From NCBI RefSeq assembly GCF_002865645.1, contig NW_020194558.1, forward strand, positions 1-64,000: a DNA stretch of 64,000 nt, in the 5' to 3' direction. The position numbers and the translations under genes were made by a program. Below, in pieces: positions 46,492 to 57,188 of this stretch. Every line of letters starts with the position of its first letter. The stretch's first letter is position 1. The notes beneath the pieces were generated by a model. The model was given only the letters and a program-made list of their open reading frames with translations. It was not told the DNA's origin and made no database searches. This stretch comes from Hyaloscypha bicolor E. Lineage: Eukaryota > Ascomycota > Leotiomycetes > Helotiales > Hyaloscyphaceae.

Positions 46492-49011
46492 TCAAAGTTG
46501 AACATTTCTGAGTGACAACACTTCGCCTGCATCACTGCTACGCATCCTTTCATTTCCAATCAGCGCTGAAAGCTCACTCCCACTCTGTTCCGCAACACTA
46601 CTGCGCTGGTCCATTACCCGGCCGTATTTCTTTCCCGCCAGCGGAGCTTTGAAACCCCCATTGTCATCAAAGACGAACCCGAGCTGCGTTTCGGAGATCT
46701 CTCCAACCTTGACAATATGTTTGTAGGTGTCTAGCCGAGAGATGCCTGCGCATGTGCTTTCCGAAGTCTCAGTTGGAGGTGAGTTGATAGCTAGAACGAC
46801 AACCTCACAAATGGATTGTAACCCACGATAGTTCCATCCGGACCGAATAAAGAGAATCATGCAGACAACTGCAATCAAAACATGAGTTAGAAGAATTCCA
46901 GCAGCGAGGCGTCGGGTGAGACCACTCATTGAATAGCTATATCCGTAGCGAAGCAGAGTGGCTCGAAACTCTGTAGTGTTATGGTCCAAGCTGAATTGCG
47001 ACAATGACACTGACACTATATTATTGTTAATGAAAAGGCCCCCACCAATAGATCCAATGTTGTCGAAAGTTGAAGAGTTGTCATCTGTAGGGCCCACCAT
47101 TTTCTCCGTTTTCATGCCAATCCTGCTTAGTACGTCGGCAAAAAAGATGGATACTGGAATACCCAAAGGCAGGTTCCAGCCAGATGTGTAAAAGCCCATA
47201 TCAACGTTTACGGCATCGGTGGGCTGTGGGTCATTCATAACCTTAGTGGCAAGCTGTCCAACTGTTGCGTTGGGTGGGAGTGCTGAGTTTGCCCAATCAA
47301 TATCGAACTTGATCGCTCGAACGGTTTTGTCCGCTAGATAGCCCCGGTTTTCCACTACGGCATTCGGATAGTCGATACTTGGGGAGTGAATAAAGGTGTC
47401 TGGGAAAGGGCCTATATATATCTCCACAGGCTGCCAGTATGCAAATAACGAACAGGTTACGACCTTTGCGGAATATCGGAAGGATTGGTCGGACGAGTTG
47501 AAAAATGCAGCAAAGACAACTCCAATAGAAGGACTGAGCTCGCCGATATCTGGCGGTGCAACCCACAGCGTTGCACTCTCGGTTGAGTTATTCCATATAG
47601 CTAAGAGTGGGGAGGCATCAGAGGACCGAGTTTGATTTCCATCTAGAGGGAAGGTCAACTGTGACAATGGATCCCCGGGCAGCTCATAAGGCTGAGTCTC
47701 CGCAGGGTCAGCCTGCACACCCACTACTTCGTAGAGTGAGCCATTCCACCACTCGTAACCCATGGTTCTGCAGGTAGTATATATCGCAGGGGCTAGGAGT
47801 TGGCTGCCTTTTGGCATCGACAGACTCCATTTCACGTTATGATCTGCCTGACCACTCCACTCATTAATGGCGACGAGGAGGTCGTCAGCAAACAAAGGAG
47901 TCGTTTGGCTCAAGGACGGCACTAAGTAGTCAACCCATCCGCCTAAAACCGTGGCCCCTTCAACATACCGATTGTAGGTTGAGTCCGCCGTACCGAGCGT
48001 CTGAGTTGTAAAATTCCATGAAGAGTTCAGTACCCAGGCCGAATGTTCGAGGTCGAAAACGGAAGAGATACTTAAGAAACCGCCGAGAGGACAATAAACA
48101 GGGGCGGTTTCAACCACGGGGTAGTTGCAATCTAACGGAAATGAAGCAGCATTAATATAAGTTGGCCAGAGCGTAGACTGGTTTGCACTGACAAAGTATC
48201 GAGGATTGTTGATGTTCGATACACAACAGTTCTCTGTCGGCTGATAGCTCCACCAGTCCACAGAAGGCAACATTAAGATAGCCGAGGCGGGGCCAACAAC
48301 GGCTCCCAAGAGAACCATGACAATAACTAGAATAACCAGCCTGAAGCGACGGGTTTTCAAGCTACTAGCATAAACTGTAGCCCAAAGACCAGGGCTCCAG
48401 AGCGAGCTGACATCCGTAACTTGGAATCCCGCAAGCAGACTACCAAGTGTAACTCCTCCACCTTGTAAAAGCTCGTATTGAACGTGTTTGAGAACGATCG
48501 CAGATAGAGATGAAGCAATGAGTATCTCATGCATTTTCGCGGCAAATTGGAGAGCATTGAGTCGTGCACTTTGATTTGAAGCTCCCACGGCCTCGTAATA
48601 GACGTTGGAGAAGTTCAAGAAGAGTAGGACAGAGGTAATGGTGCTTGGTATCAAATGAATGAGACAAACGCCAATACTTTTCCATCGGTCGTGCCTCACG
48701 ATTTCTTTGGGAGCTTCGGCTCGCAAGGAGCGGTTGTGGCGGATGGCGGAAAGCAGTTCGATGCGGAGGAAGGGCCAGCAAATTAAAGACGCAGTTGCGG
48801 AGATACATGACTTGAAGGTTGGGGGGGAGCTTTTCCTGGCGCAACTTATTGCAGCAAGTGGTAAAGATAGAAGGACTGATGGAATTTGCTTCAAGAAGGT
48901 AACGAATCGGGGAAAGGAATTTCGTGCGTCAGATCCCCGAACTGTCTCACGGCCAGTGGTAGAAAACGCATTTTGAGTCGGCCGATATTGGTGTGTTCTT
49001 CGGAAGAACAT
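46492..49011 (-). CDS. Large fungal membrane protein with glycosylated ectodomain, function unknown (839 aa)
   Basis: One uninterrupted frame with an ATG at 49011. About four hydrophobic segments lie in the first 260 residues, including IGVCLIHLIPSTITSVLLFL and LVILVIVMVLLGAVVGPASA. A region of about 450 residues follows, rich in Trp, Tyr, paired Cys (NCCVS) and N-x-S/T sites (NQSTL, NSSWNFTTQ, NNSTE, NATVG, NNSST, NHTT), so it is probably outside the cell or in a lumen. A last membrane helix (ILLTHVLIAVVCMILFIRSG) lies at about 715-735, with a cytosolic tail of 100 residues. I know this layout from uncharacterised ascomycete proteins but no named family. Lack of introns in 2.5 kb is unusual here. 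Confidence 0.85.
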   Translation of the reverse strand: MFFRRTHQYRPTQNAFSTTGRETVRGSDARNSFPRFVTFLKQIPSVLLSLPLAAISCARKSSPPTFKSCISATASLICWPFLRIELLSAIRHNRSLRAEAPKEIVRHDRWKSIGVCLIHLIPSTITSVLLFLNFSNVYYEAVGASNQSARLNALQFAAKMHEILIASSLSAIVLKHVQYELLQGGGVTLGSLLAGFQVTDVSSLWSPGLWATVYASSLKTRRFRLVILVIVMVLLGAVVGPASAILMLPSVDWWSYQPTENCCVSNINNPRYFVSANQSTLWPTYINAASFPLDCNYPVVETAPVYCPLGGFLSISSVFDLEHSAWVLNSSWNFTTQTLGTADSTYNRYVEGATVLGGWVDYLVPSLSQTTPLFADDLLVAINEWSGQADHNVKWSLSMPKGSQLLAPAIYTTCRTMGYEWWNGSLYEVVGVQADPAETQPYELPGDPLSQLTFPLDGNQTRSSDASPLLAIWNNSTESATLWVAPPDIGELSPSIGVVFAAFFNSSDQSFRYSAKVVTCSLFAYWQPVEIYIGPFPDTFIHSPSIDYPNAVVENRGYLADKTVRAIKFDIDWANSALPPNATVGQLATKVMNDPQPTDAVNVDMGFYTSGWNLPLGIPVSIFFADVLSRIGMKTEKMVGPTDDNSSTFDNIGSIGGGLFINNNIVSVSLSQFSLDHNTTEFRATLLRYGYSYSMSGLTRRLAAGILLTHVLIAVVCMILFIRSGWNYRGLQSICEVVVLAINSPPTETSESTCAGISRLDTYKHIVKVGEISETQLGFVFDDNGGFKAPLAGKKYGRVMDQRSSVAEQSGSELSALIGNERMRSSDAGEVLSLRNVQL

Positions 49012-49371
49012 AGTTCAATCGGAGATGATTATTTACGTCTATCCATCAGAAATGTACATAAGGAGAGAGAAAGAAGGAAATTGGGAGAGAGCAGAGCGAT
49101 TACATGAGGCTGCAGGAGGAGGTTCGAGAAGACAGCGCATCTCGGGCGCACTTGCGCCTCCACAAGGATATGAAACGAACAAATCATTTGGAGGAGCTCG
49201 CACTCCGACCCTTGCGGGGCCTCTGATCGTCGTGGGGGTCGGGGATTCTGTCACCCTGATTAAATGTGGCCCATTCACAAGTAATTCACATATTCATCGT
49301 CAAACTACTGTCAACAACTTCCAACCCTCCCCTTATTACGAAGTACGACAACCCAGAACCCCGCCCCAGCA
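49012..49371. other. Intergenic region, no feature seen
   Basis: Contains the upstream region of the 839-residue protein and the 3' flank of the transporter remnant. A plus-strand open frame here is Pro/Thr-rich by composition only. Confidence 0.5.
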
Positions 49372-49710
49372 CTACAAAACATACCTAAACCTCGGCCCAT
49401 CATTCTCATCACCAACACCCACCTTCCCCTCCCCATCTACCCTCCTCGCAACGCCATACTTCCTATCCAGCTTCTTATTCTCCCACATCAGAAGACACCT
49501 CAACCCAAACGCTAACACCCCATTAAACAGCATAAACCCCACACAAACCCACATCCTCAACCTATAATATGGGCTATCCTTCGCCGGATACACTCTCGTG
49601 CCTAACAACTGTCCACACTGTCCCACAAGATTCAAAATCGCAATCCCGGTACCTCTCTTCGTATTACTTCCCTGATTATTCAGAACCCAAGGCAGAATAT
49701 TGCACTGCCA
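49372..49710 (-). pseudogene. C-terminal remnant of an MFS transporter, Dal5/anion:cation symporter type
   Basis: 113 codons read cleanly on the minus strand from a TGA just upstream to the natural stop. The sequence includes LPWVLNNQGSNTKRGTGIAI and GQCGQLLGTRVYPAKDSPYY, then a last membrane helix and the typical tail LLMWENKKLDRKYG. This is the conserved final quarter of fungal allantoate/vitamin permease-like MFS proteins (W-x-x-N-N-x-x-G-x-T-K-R). The other 10 or so helices are missing: upstream lies a small inverted repeat and then the element at 49910-50743, and no N-terminal part is found beyond it. Confidence 0.72.
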
Positions 49711-49909
49711 TCAGGATTACACTGGACCGTGCGCAGGTAAGCGAATCTTCTCAGCCAATCAAACTGTCAAACCCGTTGATTTAAGAAATCTGATTCGCTG
49801 TATTTTTGATCACGGAAATGCAATCCTGATGACAGCGCAACCGATACAACAAGGAAAGATTCCTGTGGCTGCGAAAACACGCCGAAGTAGCGGGGCTTGG
49901 TGGCGGAGG

Positions 49910-50743
49910 TACTGAGGACGCCACCGAGCTAGCAGACAAAACACGGAAGCAAAAATTTGAAAATCAAAAATCACGAATTCGCGTATTTGCAATCTTTAAA
50001 AATTAATTAAAATAGAACCACTTAGCGTTTTACTTAAACTTAAGTAATTCCATATACTCTCCATTAAACTAGCATACTTTTAAATAATTAGTTTTTTAAT
50101 TTTTTAATATTTTTTTATAAGTAAATCTTATATGCCTTATTTAATTTTATTTATATATATACTTTACTCTTACTTTTATTATTTTTATTAGTTTAATAAA
50201 TTATATTATTCTTATTTATTCTCTTTTTAATAGCTTTATTTATATATTCTTATAATATAATTTTATTTACTTTTAAAAATAAAGTTTTTTTTAAGCCTAA
50301 AGCAAATATTAAAGTAAAGAGTATATATATACTTAATAAGAAAAGTATTTGGGATTTATACTTTTATATTTTTATATTTTTATATTTTTATATTTTTATA
50401 TTTTTATATTTTTATATTTTTATATTTTTATATTTTTATATTTTTATATTTTTATATTTTTTATTTTTATTTTATATTTTTATATTTTTATATTTTTATA
50501 TTTTTATATTTTTATATTTTTATATTTTTATATTTTTATATTTTTATATTTTTATATTTTTATACTTTTAAATAATTTAGATTACCAAGGGCTATTATAA
50601 GTTATATAATAGGCGCTTAGAGTTAATTATAAGAGTAAGTGGTTTATTTTAAATAATTTTTAAAGATTGCGAATTCGCAAATTTCAAATTTTCGCTTCCG
50701 CGTTTTGTCCGCTAGCTAGGTGGTGGATAGGGCGGCCTCACTA
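49910..50743. mobile_element. Non-autonomous element with ~110-bp inverted ends
   Basis: The left end (TACTGAGGACGCC, then GCTAGCAGACAAAACACGG) and the right end read on the other strand (TAGTGAGGCCGCC, then GCTAGCGGACAAAACGCGG) are inverted copies. The similarity continues through GAATTCG, GCAATCTTTAAAAATTA and ACCACTTA to about 50021 and 50634. Several left-right differences are G/A, as RIP would give. The core is AT-rich and without genes, holding an 8-bp minisatellite. A TA at each outer edge may be the target duplication. Superfamily not assigned. Confidence 0.75.
50362..50566. repeat. 8-bp minisatellite (TTTTTATA)n
   Basis: About 25 copies of TTTTTATA in near-perfect array, broken once at about 50458-50475. 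The 83-codon open frame over it (repeated FLYFYIFI) is a by-product of the 8-bp period, not a gene. Confidence 0.95.
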
Positions 50744-51614
50744 CACGATGCCGTCGATATCCAATCTCCAAACTTATTCACAAGGAAAGCCGACAAGGAA
50801 CCGCAACCCCCACCTTATTGGTCCTATTCCTAAGGGAAAAGGCGGACAACAACATTCCACGCACCTTCCCCCAACCCAAATTCAACACCAAAAAGAGATC
50901 CAACCACCAAGCCAGACCCCTACGCACACCTCTGCATCCGCGGCATCCTCGCGACCTCCACGCCGCAGTGGGTCTGGAGCAACGCTCACTGCCGCACTGC
51001 CGCGCCTCGCTCTTCACCATCCCGACCAGCTAGCTAGGCTACACGAAAGCACGTCTGCGGAGACGGCCCAGCGATCCAAGTGCTTCGGCCCGTAGCTCTG
51101 GGGCATAGACGAGGTGCAATGGAGGCATTGTTTAGGGAGCGAGGATGGGCAGAGCGTTCTTAATTTGCCGGTTGGTGTTAGCAAGGAGGAGGGGACAGTG
51201 CCGAAAGGGTTTACCTTTGAGTCTTTGGAGACGGAATGGGGGTTGAAGAGGAAGTGTAGATCAGGAGGTGGGATCTGATATCTTGAAAAAGAGTGGCTTG
51301 TAAGATGAGGTTTGGAATTCGGGAGCCGTAGCTGCTTGGCGGCGCGGTTGGAGAGATACCTAGGCTTATTTGATAGATGCCGTTTGTGACACGACTCTTG
51401 ATATGTCTAGGCTCTGGGGGAAGATGAGGAAGAGAATGCAAGTGAGATATGTTGAATAGAGGTATATTATTCCACATAGTCTTCCATCACTATTGAAATA
51501 CGGAAGACTTGATGAGAGAGCATCTCTTTGAACTCCAATGTATTGTAGAAAGAGAACGAGAAAGTCTCGCGCAACAAAGGTCATCGTTGATTTATGTACT
51601 CACTGGGTGGACCA
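50744..51614. other. Intergenic region, possible gene debris
   Basis: No supported gene. A short plus-strand stretch near 51180-51275 (GVSKEEGTVPKGFTFESLE) reads like protein and ends in TGA, so it may be the tail of a broken gene, but no partner exons were found. Confidence 0.4.
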
Positions 51615-52796
51615 CTATGGATGGTACATCCACTCCCCTTCATTGAATACAATCTCGAACTCCACACCTTCAAACGTCCCCACCGCTGCATAAAGATCAT
51701 TATACCCCTCCAATCCATCGACCGGTAAATCCTCCACGGCATCCGCCTCCTCATGCAGATTCCAGCTGCCCGCCACGCTCCCATCCCTCGTCAAGAAAAT
51801 CTCCACATCAAGCGGCGTCTGGGCCTGCGTCTGCGGCCGAGCATCATCATAAGCAGGAGGAGCACTCAAATCCCTTTTCGTAAACCGCATGCCAATTCCC
51901 AACGTCTCTCCAGGTTTGAATGAAGATGTGAAATCCTTGCCTCCCCACCTGTCGTTGATGTATTTACTTCCATCATCACCATGCACAGCAAGACATCCTT
52001 TATGCCACCCCGGTAATCTGAAAGTCGGGTACGGAGGTGCTGCGAAGCCCATAGCGAGAGAGACTTCGCTCCTATTCCTCTTCGCAATCCTGACCTCATA
52101 ATATGCTGTCTTTCCCCTCCCAGTCCGCAGCGGCGACTGCGCCATGACAGAATACAGCGGCACGGTACTCAATATACAACTATCCGGAGACGTCGTCTTT
52201 GTCTTGCCGGCCCAGACTCCTGGTCTTGGTCGCTCGAGTGTCCCTTGGTATGTTCGGGGTTTCATGAGTCCTATGTTTCCTTGGGAGATGGCCTCGAGTG
52301 CTGCTTCTGGGAAAGTGATGGGTTGTGTGAGAGGGTTCTGTTGGCACCATGTTTCTCCTTGCTCTGCTTCTTGTTCGGTTGCGTTGTTTTTACGGCTTTG
52401 CTGGTTGCCCATTGATGGAGGAGGGGGGAGGAGAGAGGTATCGGGAACGGCCGTTTGCCAGTCGTGGTGGCTAGGAGGGGGACCGGGAGGAGGTGTATAG
52501 TTATAATGTCCTAGGAGATGTCAGTATTTAATATGTCGAGGCTGCGAGGGGTTGTGTATGTCCACAGATGGAGGTTGTTGACAGAAGCAGAACGTACCTG
52601 CTGGAGGACCAGACGGTGGAGAATATTCTGTATGCGATGGAGGAGGTCCTGGCGGAGGAGCGTATTCGTTCGGCATCTTGACAGAGGTTCCTAGTTGTCC
52701 TGAAGACTTCTGGTCAACGGGTCTGGAGTTGGGTTCGTAGTCGCCGTTCAACCGCGACGACGGGTCCTCGCCTTTGAGGTTGCTGCCGAAACACAT
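51615..52796 (-). CDS. SPRY-domain protein with proline-rich N-terminus (364 aa)
   Basis: Two exons, 52796-52598 and 52510-51615, joined in phase 1 by an 86-bp intron (GTACGT...CTCCTAG). The protein starts MCFGSNLKGE. Residues 40-90 contain three loose repeats of YxPPxGPPP (YAPPPGPPPSH, YSPPSGPPAG, YTPPPGPPPSHHDW), possible WW/SH3 targets. From about 130 to 355 there is a SPRY fold with SPDSCILSTVPLYS, YYEVRIAKRNRSEVSLAMGF and GWHKGCLAVHGDDGSKYIND, ending VEFEIVFNEGEW. SPRY domains bind proteins; related fungal proteins act as adaptors in ubiquitin-linked membrane traffic (Ear1/Ssh4 class), but this one has no transmembrane helix. Looks intact. Confidence 0.85.
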
Positions 52797-53993
52797 TACG
52801 ATGATAGTGAAAGAAGATACGGAAGATGGAGTTGAAGTGAAAGACGAGGAGATTCAGAGTACTTAGCCTTCTGATGTCACTTGGGCTGTGGCGCAGCTCG
52901 GGTGGCACTGGATGGATGTGTTTGCTGTTTGCCAAGGGAGGCGCAATGAATTGACGTCGGAGAAAGGCCCAAGCAATTTTATCACGTGCCGGGCGCCTCA
53001 AATCCAATTGAGTTATTTTGTTTGGAGTTCATTCATTCATCACCAGTCATCACCAAAGCCAAAATATGAATACGGGCTAGCATTCATGCGCACCTAGCCC
53101 AATGGATCTCTGTGCTTCAGAATTGGTTTACAGCTTAGATGACATCTCGGGACCTCTGAGACTCCTCTTTCAGACCCTCCTTCAAATTTCAAATTGCCTG
53201 GTAGTGGGCGTGAGCGTGTCACGACTCACGCATGGGTGCCCAGTGGCTCTTGAAATCTCCGGTCCCAACATCTCCATTTACTGGTGCCCAGATTTGAAAA
53301 GCTTTAATGGTGCCTTGAGAGCGTGGTTGCTAGGGCTTTGCGCTCGAAGATCTCGTTCTCACCAGCTAATGCCAGCCATCTTTCCCATAAGATGAGCACG
53401 CACCCGGCTTTCGCGATCACGGCTGACAGAGATTTAATGTTTACCCATTTGCAATTTCGTCCGTTCTTCTGTATTCTGGAGTTCACCAATTCTTGGATGA
53501 ATTTAGCGTCGCTCGCCAAACCACGGGCACCTTATTTTCGGTCCCGGCCCGCCGTGGACAAGGAATGCAGCGCCGATTTCAATGTCCTAAGTCGAAGTCA
53601 TATATTTGACTGGACATGGTGAAGAACGAATTGTATCCTTCTGTGTTTCTGGGATAGTCGATGAGGTAGACCTTGATTCCGCTACAAGTCGGTGGGGCGT
53701 TCGAATTGAGTCTTCCTGACATGTTCCAACTTGGCTTCGTACATTGAGAATTAAGTACCGTCTTTTTTTTCCCGGTTCACCACAAGCCCCGGTCTTGGAG
53801 CGGGTCTTTCCGTTTAATAGAAACATCAAGCAGAAAGAGCCCTAGTCCCAGTAGACAAGACCCTCTCACTTCTTTAAATCCATTTTAGTTCCCAATACGT
53901 CCGCAACTTCATCAATTTGTATTCCAATATCAACTCGCAGTCGAAAGTCCAATCCCAACTTTCGTCCATCCTCTCCGTACCAACCGTCTCATC
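52797..53993. other. Intergenic region, no gene seen
   Basis: Divergent promoter region between the SPRY gene and the 53994 gene. Open frames at 53102-53622 overlap on both strands and have no protein-like features. Confidence 0.5.
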
Positions 53994-54519
53994 ATGTGTC
54001 CCACGGTCCTCTTCGTCGCCATCCTCGCTCTCATCATCGCACCCCAGCCCACTGCGAGCTCCTCAGGCTACCGACATGTACCCCACCTTAACGGAAACAA
54101 CATAACGCCCCGCTTTGCCGAATACCAGGCGCCAGGCTGGTATGTTACCCCCTGCAAGCCTTTGTGCCTCCCCTCCACAGATATCTCAAATACCCATACT
54201 AACATCTTCCTTTCGCAGTGTCGACCTTTTTGGAAACCCTAAGGAGGACTACAAAGACTACTCCCCGATGGTTCGGAAATGCTACAACATCGACATTCGC
54301 ACGGTATCGATTTATCACGAGAGAGGGTATATGAGTGACATGTGGTGTGCGTGATGTGTCTTTCCATTGATATGTAGGAGAGGATGAGCTAATGCGCGTG
54401 CAGTGTACCCGGAATATGGTTGCAAAGGACCAAGCCATCGCGAGACCGATTGGAGCTGTTGCCAGCCGGTTGAGAGGGGGTGGAAGCCGTATCATGTGCG
54501 GAGTTTCAGAATGGGTTGA
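53994..54519 (+). CDS. Small secreted cysteine-containing protein (129 aa), unknown
   Basis: Three exons: 53994-54139, 54219-54346 and 54404-54519, all in phase. Introns are 79 and 57 bp, with GTATGT and GTGCGT donors and CGCAG/TGCAG acceptors. Residues 1-22 form a signal peptide (ending PQPTASS). The mature protein of about 107 residues has five cysteines, including a Cys-Cys pair in DWSCCQPVE, many Tyr and His, and no membrane segment. I recognise no family. Size, secretion and cysteines make it an effector-like candidate; it could equally be a cell-wall or extracellular protein. The gene depends on both introns, since no long frame exists without them. Confidence 0.65.
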
Positions 54520-55251
54520 GCTCCAACATATCCTCTGGTTGGGAGTTTGGCGTGGCAGGAATTGAAGGATTAATAACACTGAAGCAGAAAGGAGGAGTTT
54601 GTATCAGCGTGGCTTGCGGGGTCTTTATTTTGGAAAGGAAAACTCGTCAGGCTGAGTTTTCAATTCTTCACCCTGTGTTCCCCTTTTGCGTTAATGCGGA
54701 GGATAACGTTCGCCTGTTGTATAGTATATTAGTCGTTTAATAAAGCTGTTTCTTTTCCAACCCAAAAGAGAAGGCGAACTGAAAGTTGCGCAGGCAAAGA
54801 ACTGAATGCCCGAGTGTCAGCTTAGCTAATATGTCAGGCTAGCGTGTCACTCTCAGAACGTTGAAATTACAGAACCTTTTCAAATACACTCTTGTAAGAA
54901 TCAATACAGAGGCTTGAATATAAAGGCTACGAAGGCAGCTTCCTGATGGGTATACTTCGGGAGTCGCTTCAGGGCTGACAGGTACAATCACATGCTAAAG
55001 TTTAGGGCAGTTTTAAGGTTTATCGGCTGAAAGCGGAGGGATCCGAAACATCGAACCTCATCTCCGCCTTCAATTGTTCCAACGTCATCCAAGCTTTCAA
55101 CTATCCAGCTTCAACTTCACACCCGAAGCATCGCGCTTGGAGTATGATATGATCGGCAATACCCTTCAGCTCGTCATTGATGCTCATTTGTACCAACTTC
55201 TGAGGAATATCTGACCGCGTCGCATCGAGCAGCAAGCTCTCGGCCAAGGAG
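54520..55251. other. Intergenic region, promoter of the amidase
   Basis: No supported gene. Contains the 3' flank of the small secreted protein gene and the upstream region of the amidase. Confidence 0.5.
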
Positions 55252-57188
55252 ATGGAGCAGCCAAACAGCCGCACCCAACGCTTCTACGGATACCCTCGCC
55301 CAGTTGAGGCTCCCCACCTCCCACTCACCAAGTCAGACGATGCTAATCCCGTCTTTCGGGGCTTCTTCTTGGTGGTTGGGGCTTGGCTGTTCGTGACAAA
55401 CCACCAAGCCTAACCTGAACGTTTGAGCTGACTTCAAGAAGTGTTTCCAAACTTAGCTTCGTTCAAAAACTTCTATGGACAAATGCCGGCTTCAGCGCTC
55501 TGAGAAATCTCAAGCATCTGAAAGGATATACAGAGCGATGGGATGTGGGTTTGAGTGGCTTTGGATTTTGGTCACATGACTAACTTTAGCAGCCGACAGT
55601 CATTCCCCTGGTGGACGCTGACTCTAGTCTTGAGGACAGAAGACTCGACTCCGAATTTTCCCCCATACTACCTGAAAATACCCCTGGTCGATACCACTCT
55701 GTAACCGAATACCACGCCTTGTATCTATCGGGACAGCTCACCCCCCTGGCTGTTGCTGAATCACTGCTTCCCCTTATTCGGAGAGATCTCAAGGCCACAA
55801 GTCGCCACTCGATCGCTTTCATAGACACACATGTTGACGCCGTTCTTGAAGCCGCAAAATCCTCGACCTTGCGATACCAGAAAGGAACTCCTTTGTCAAT
55901 ACTTGATGGAGTGCCAACTGCAATTAAAGACGATAGTGACGTGAAAGGATACAGAACGACGCAAGGCAGAAAGAGAAACGACGAGGTGATGAAGATCGCT
56001 GAAGAGTCGTCGTGGCCTGTACAGAAGTGGGAAGAAGCAGGTGCAGTCATTCTTGGGAAAGCAAACATGCATGAGCTTGGTGCGGACACTACGAACAACA
56101 ACCCAAATTGGGGAACTCCTCGCAACCCTCACAATGACCAATACTATACAGGAGGCTCTTCTGGAGGACCCGCCTACATTGTCTCTGCAGGTCTTTGTCC
56201 AATCGTTCTTGGTTCTGATGGTGGTGGAAGCATCAGACTACCTTCTTCGTATTGTGGCGTCTACGGCCTGAAGCCGTCTCACAATCGACTCGAGGGTACT
56301 GAAAGCACCGTGACAGTCTCCGGACCATTGGCAGCCACGATTGCCGACCTCGAAATTGCTTACCGTCTTGCAGCCGCACCGAATCCCAATGACCCGACCT
56401 GTGCTCTGTTTGCACCGCCTCAGTCCAACAAACGCTCTTACCCCAAGGTTCTGGGCATCTACAAAGAGTGGTTCGAGCGTGCCGATGCCCCGGTCGAGAC
56501 ATTATGCCACAATGTGATCAAGTACTGCAAGGAGAAGCTCGGTTACGAGATCGTCGACATCACCATACCCTATGTCACGGAGGGACAGCTAGCCGAGTCT
56601 TTCACTATCCTGACTGAGATGGCTGTCCGGGCACGAGCACACGTGAAGAATCCTAAGGATTGGCTCAAAGATCTCAATCCCGCAAACAAGGTCTTGATTG
56701 CAGTCGGGGCTCAAACTCCTAGTGTCGACTACTTTCTCGCTCAGCAATTGCGTAATATGCTGATGCAGCATCTCGCCTTCCTTTACCAGAAGCACCCTGG
56801 TCTGATTATCGTCACCCCAACAACACCGAATTCGGGGTGGCCAATCGCTTCGGAAGGAGACCTCAAGCACGGAATTTCTGATGGCAACATGACGATTCGC
56901 AACATGGAGTACGTGTGGATGGCAAACTTGTGTGGTAATCCAGCAATCTCATGCCCGATAGGCTACGTTGATCCCGTGAGAGGACAAGGTAGGATCCCGA
57001 TTGGCATCATGGGAATGGGCGAGTGGGGATCGGAGGATTTGTTACTGAACTGGGGTCGAGAATGCGAGGGGTATCTGAACGAGGTGTATCCTGGTGGACG
57101 CCAAAGGCCAAATAACTGGAATGATGTCGTATTGATGGCGGGGGTGAAGATGGGGGCGGGGAGTAAGTCAGGGGCAAGTGAGTTGTGA
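55252..57188 (+). CDS. Amidase, amidase-signature family (610 aa)
   Basis: Three exons: 55252-55371, 55428-55544 and 55593-57188, all phase 0. Exons 1 and 2 encode NPVFRGFFL and SFVQKLLWTNAGFSALRNL, segments typical of the N-terminal part of fungal amidases; the exact donor of intron 1 (55371 or 55374) is less certain. The catalytic Ser-cisSer-Lys set is visible: Lys at about 191 (AIKDD), GGSSGG at about 266-271 and the nucleophile Ser at about 292 in GSDGGGSIRLPSSYCGVYG. Such enzymes hydrolyse amides to acid and ammonia in the cytosol or in secondary metabolism; the substrate is unknown. No signal peptide. Reading frame intact over 532 codons in exon 3. Confidence 0.87.

Noticed and set aside
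50349..50600. 83-codon frame of repeated FLYFYIFI
   Set aside because: Product of the 8-bp minisatellite read in three frames.
55252..55592. Frameshift in the N-terminal part of the amidase
   Set aside because: The first intron choice (donor at 55382, acceptor at 55450) gave a wrong phase. An intron from 55372 to 55427 with a perfect CTAAC branch site keeps frame, so the gene is treated as intact.
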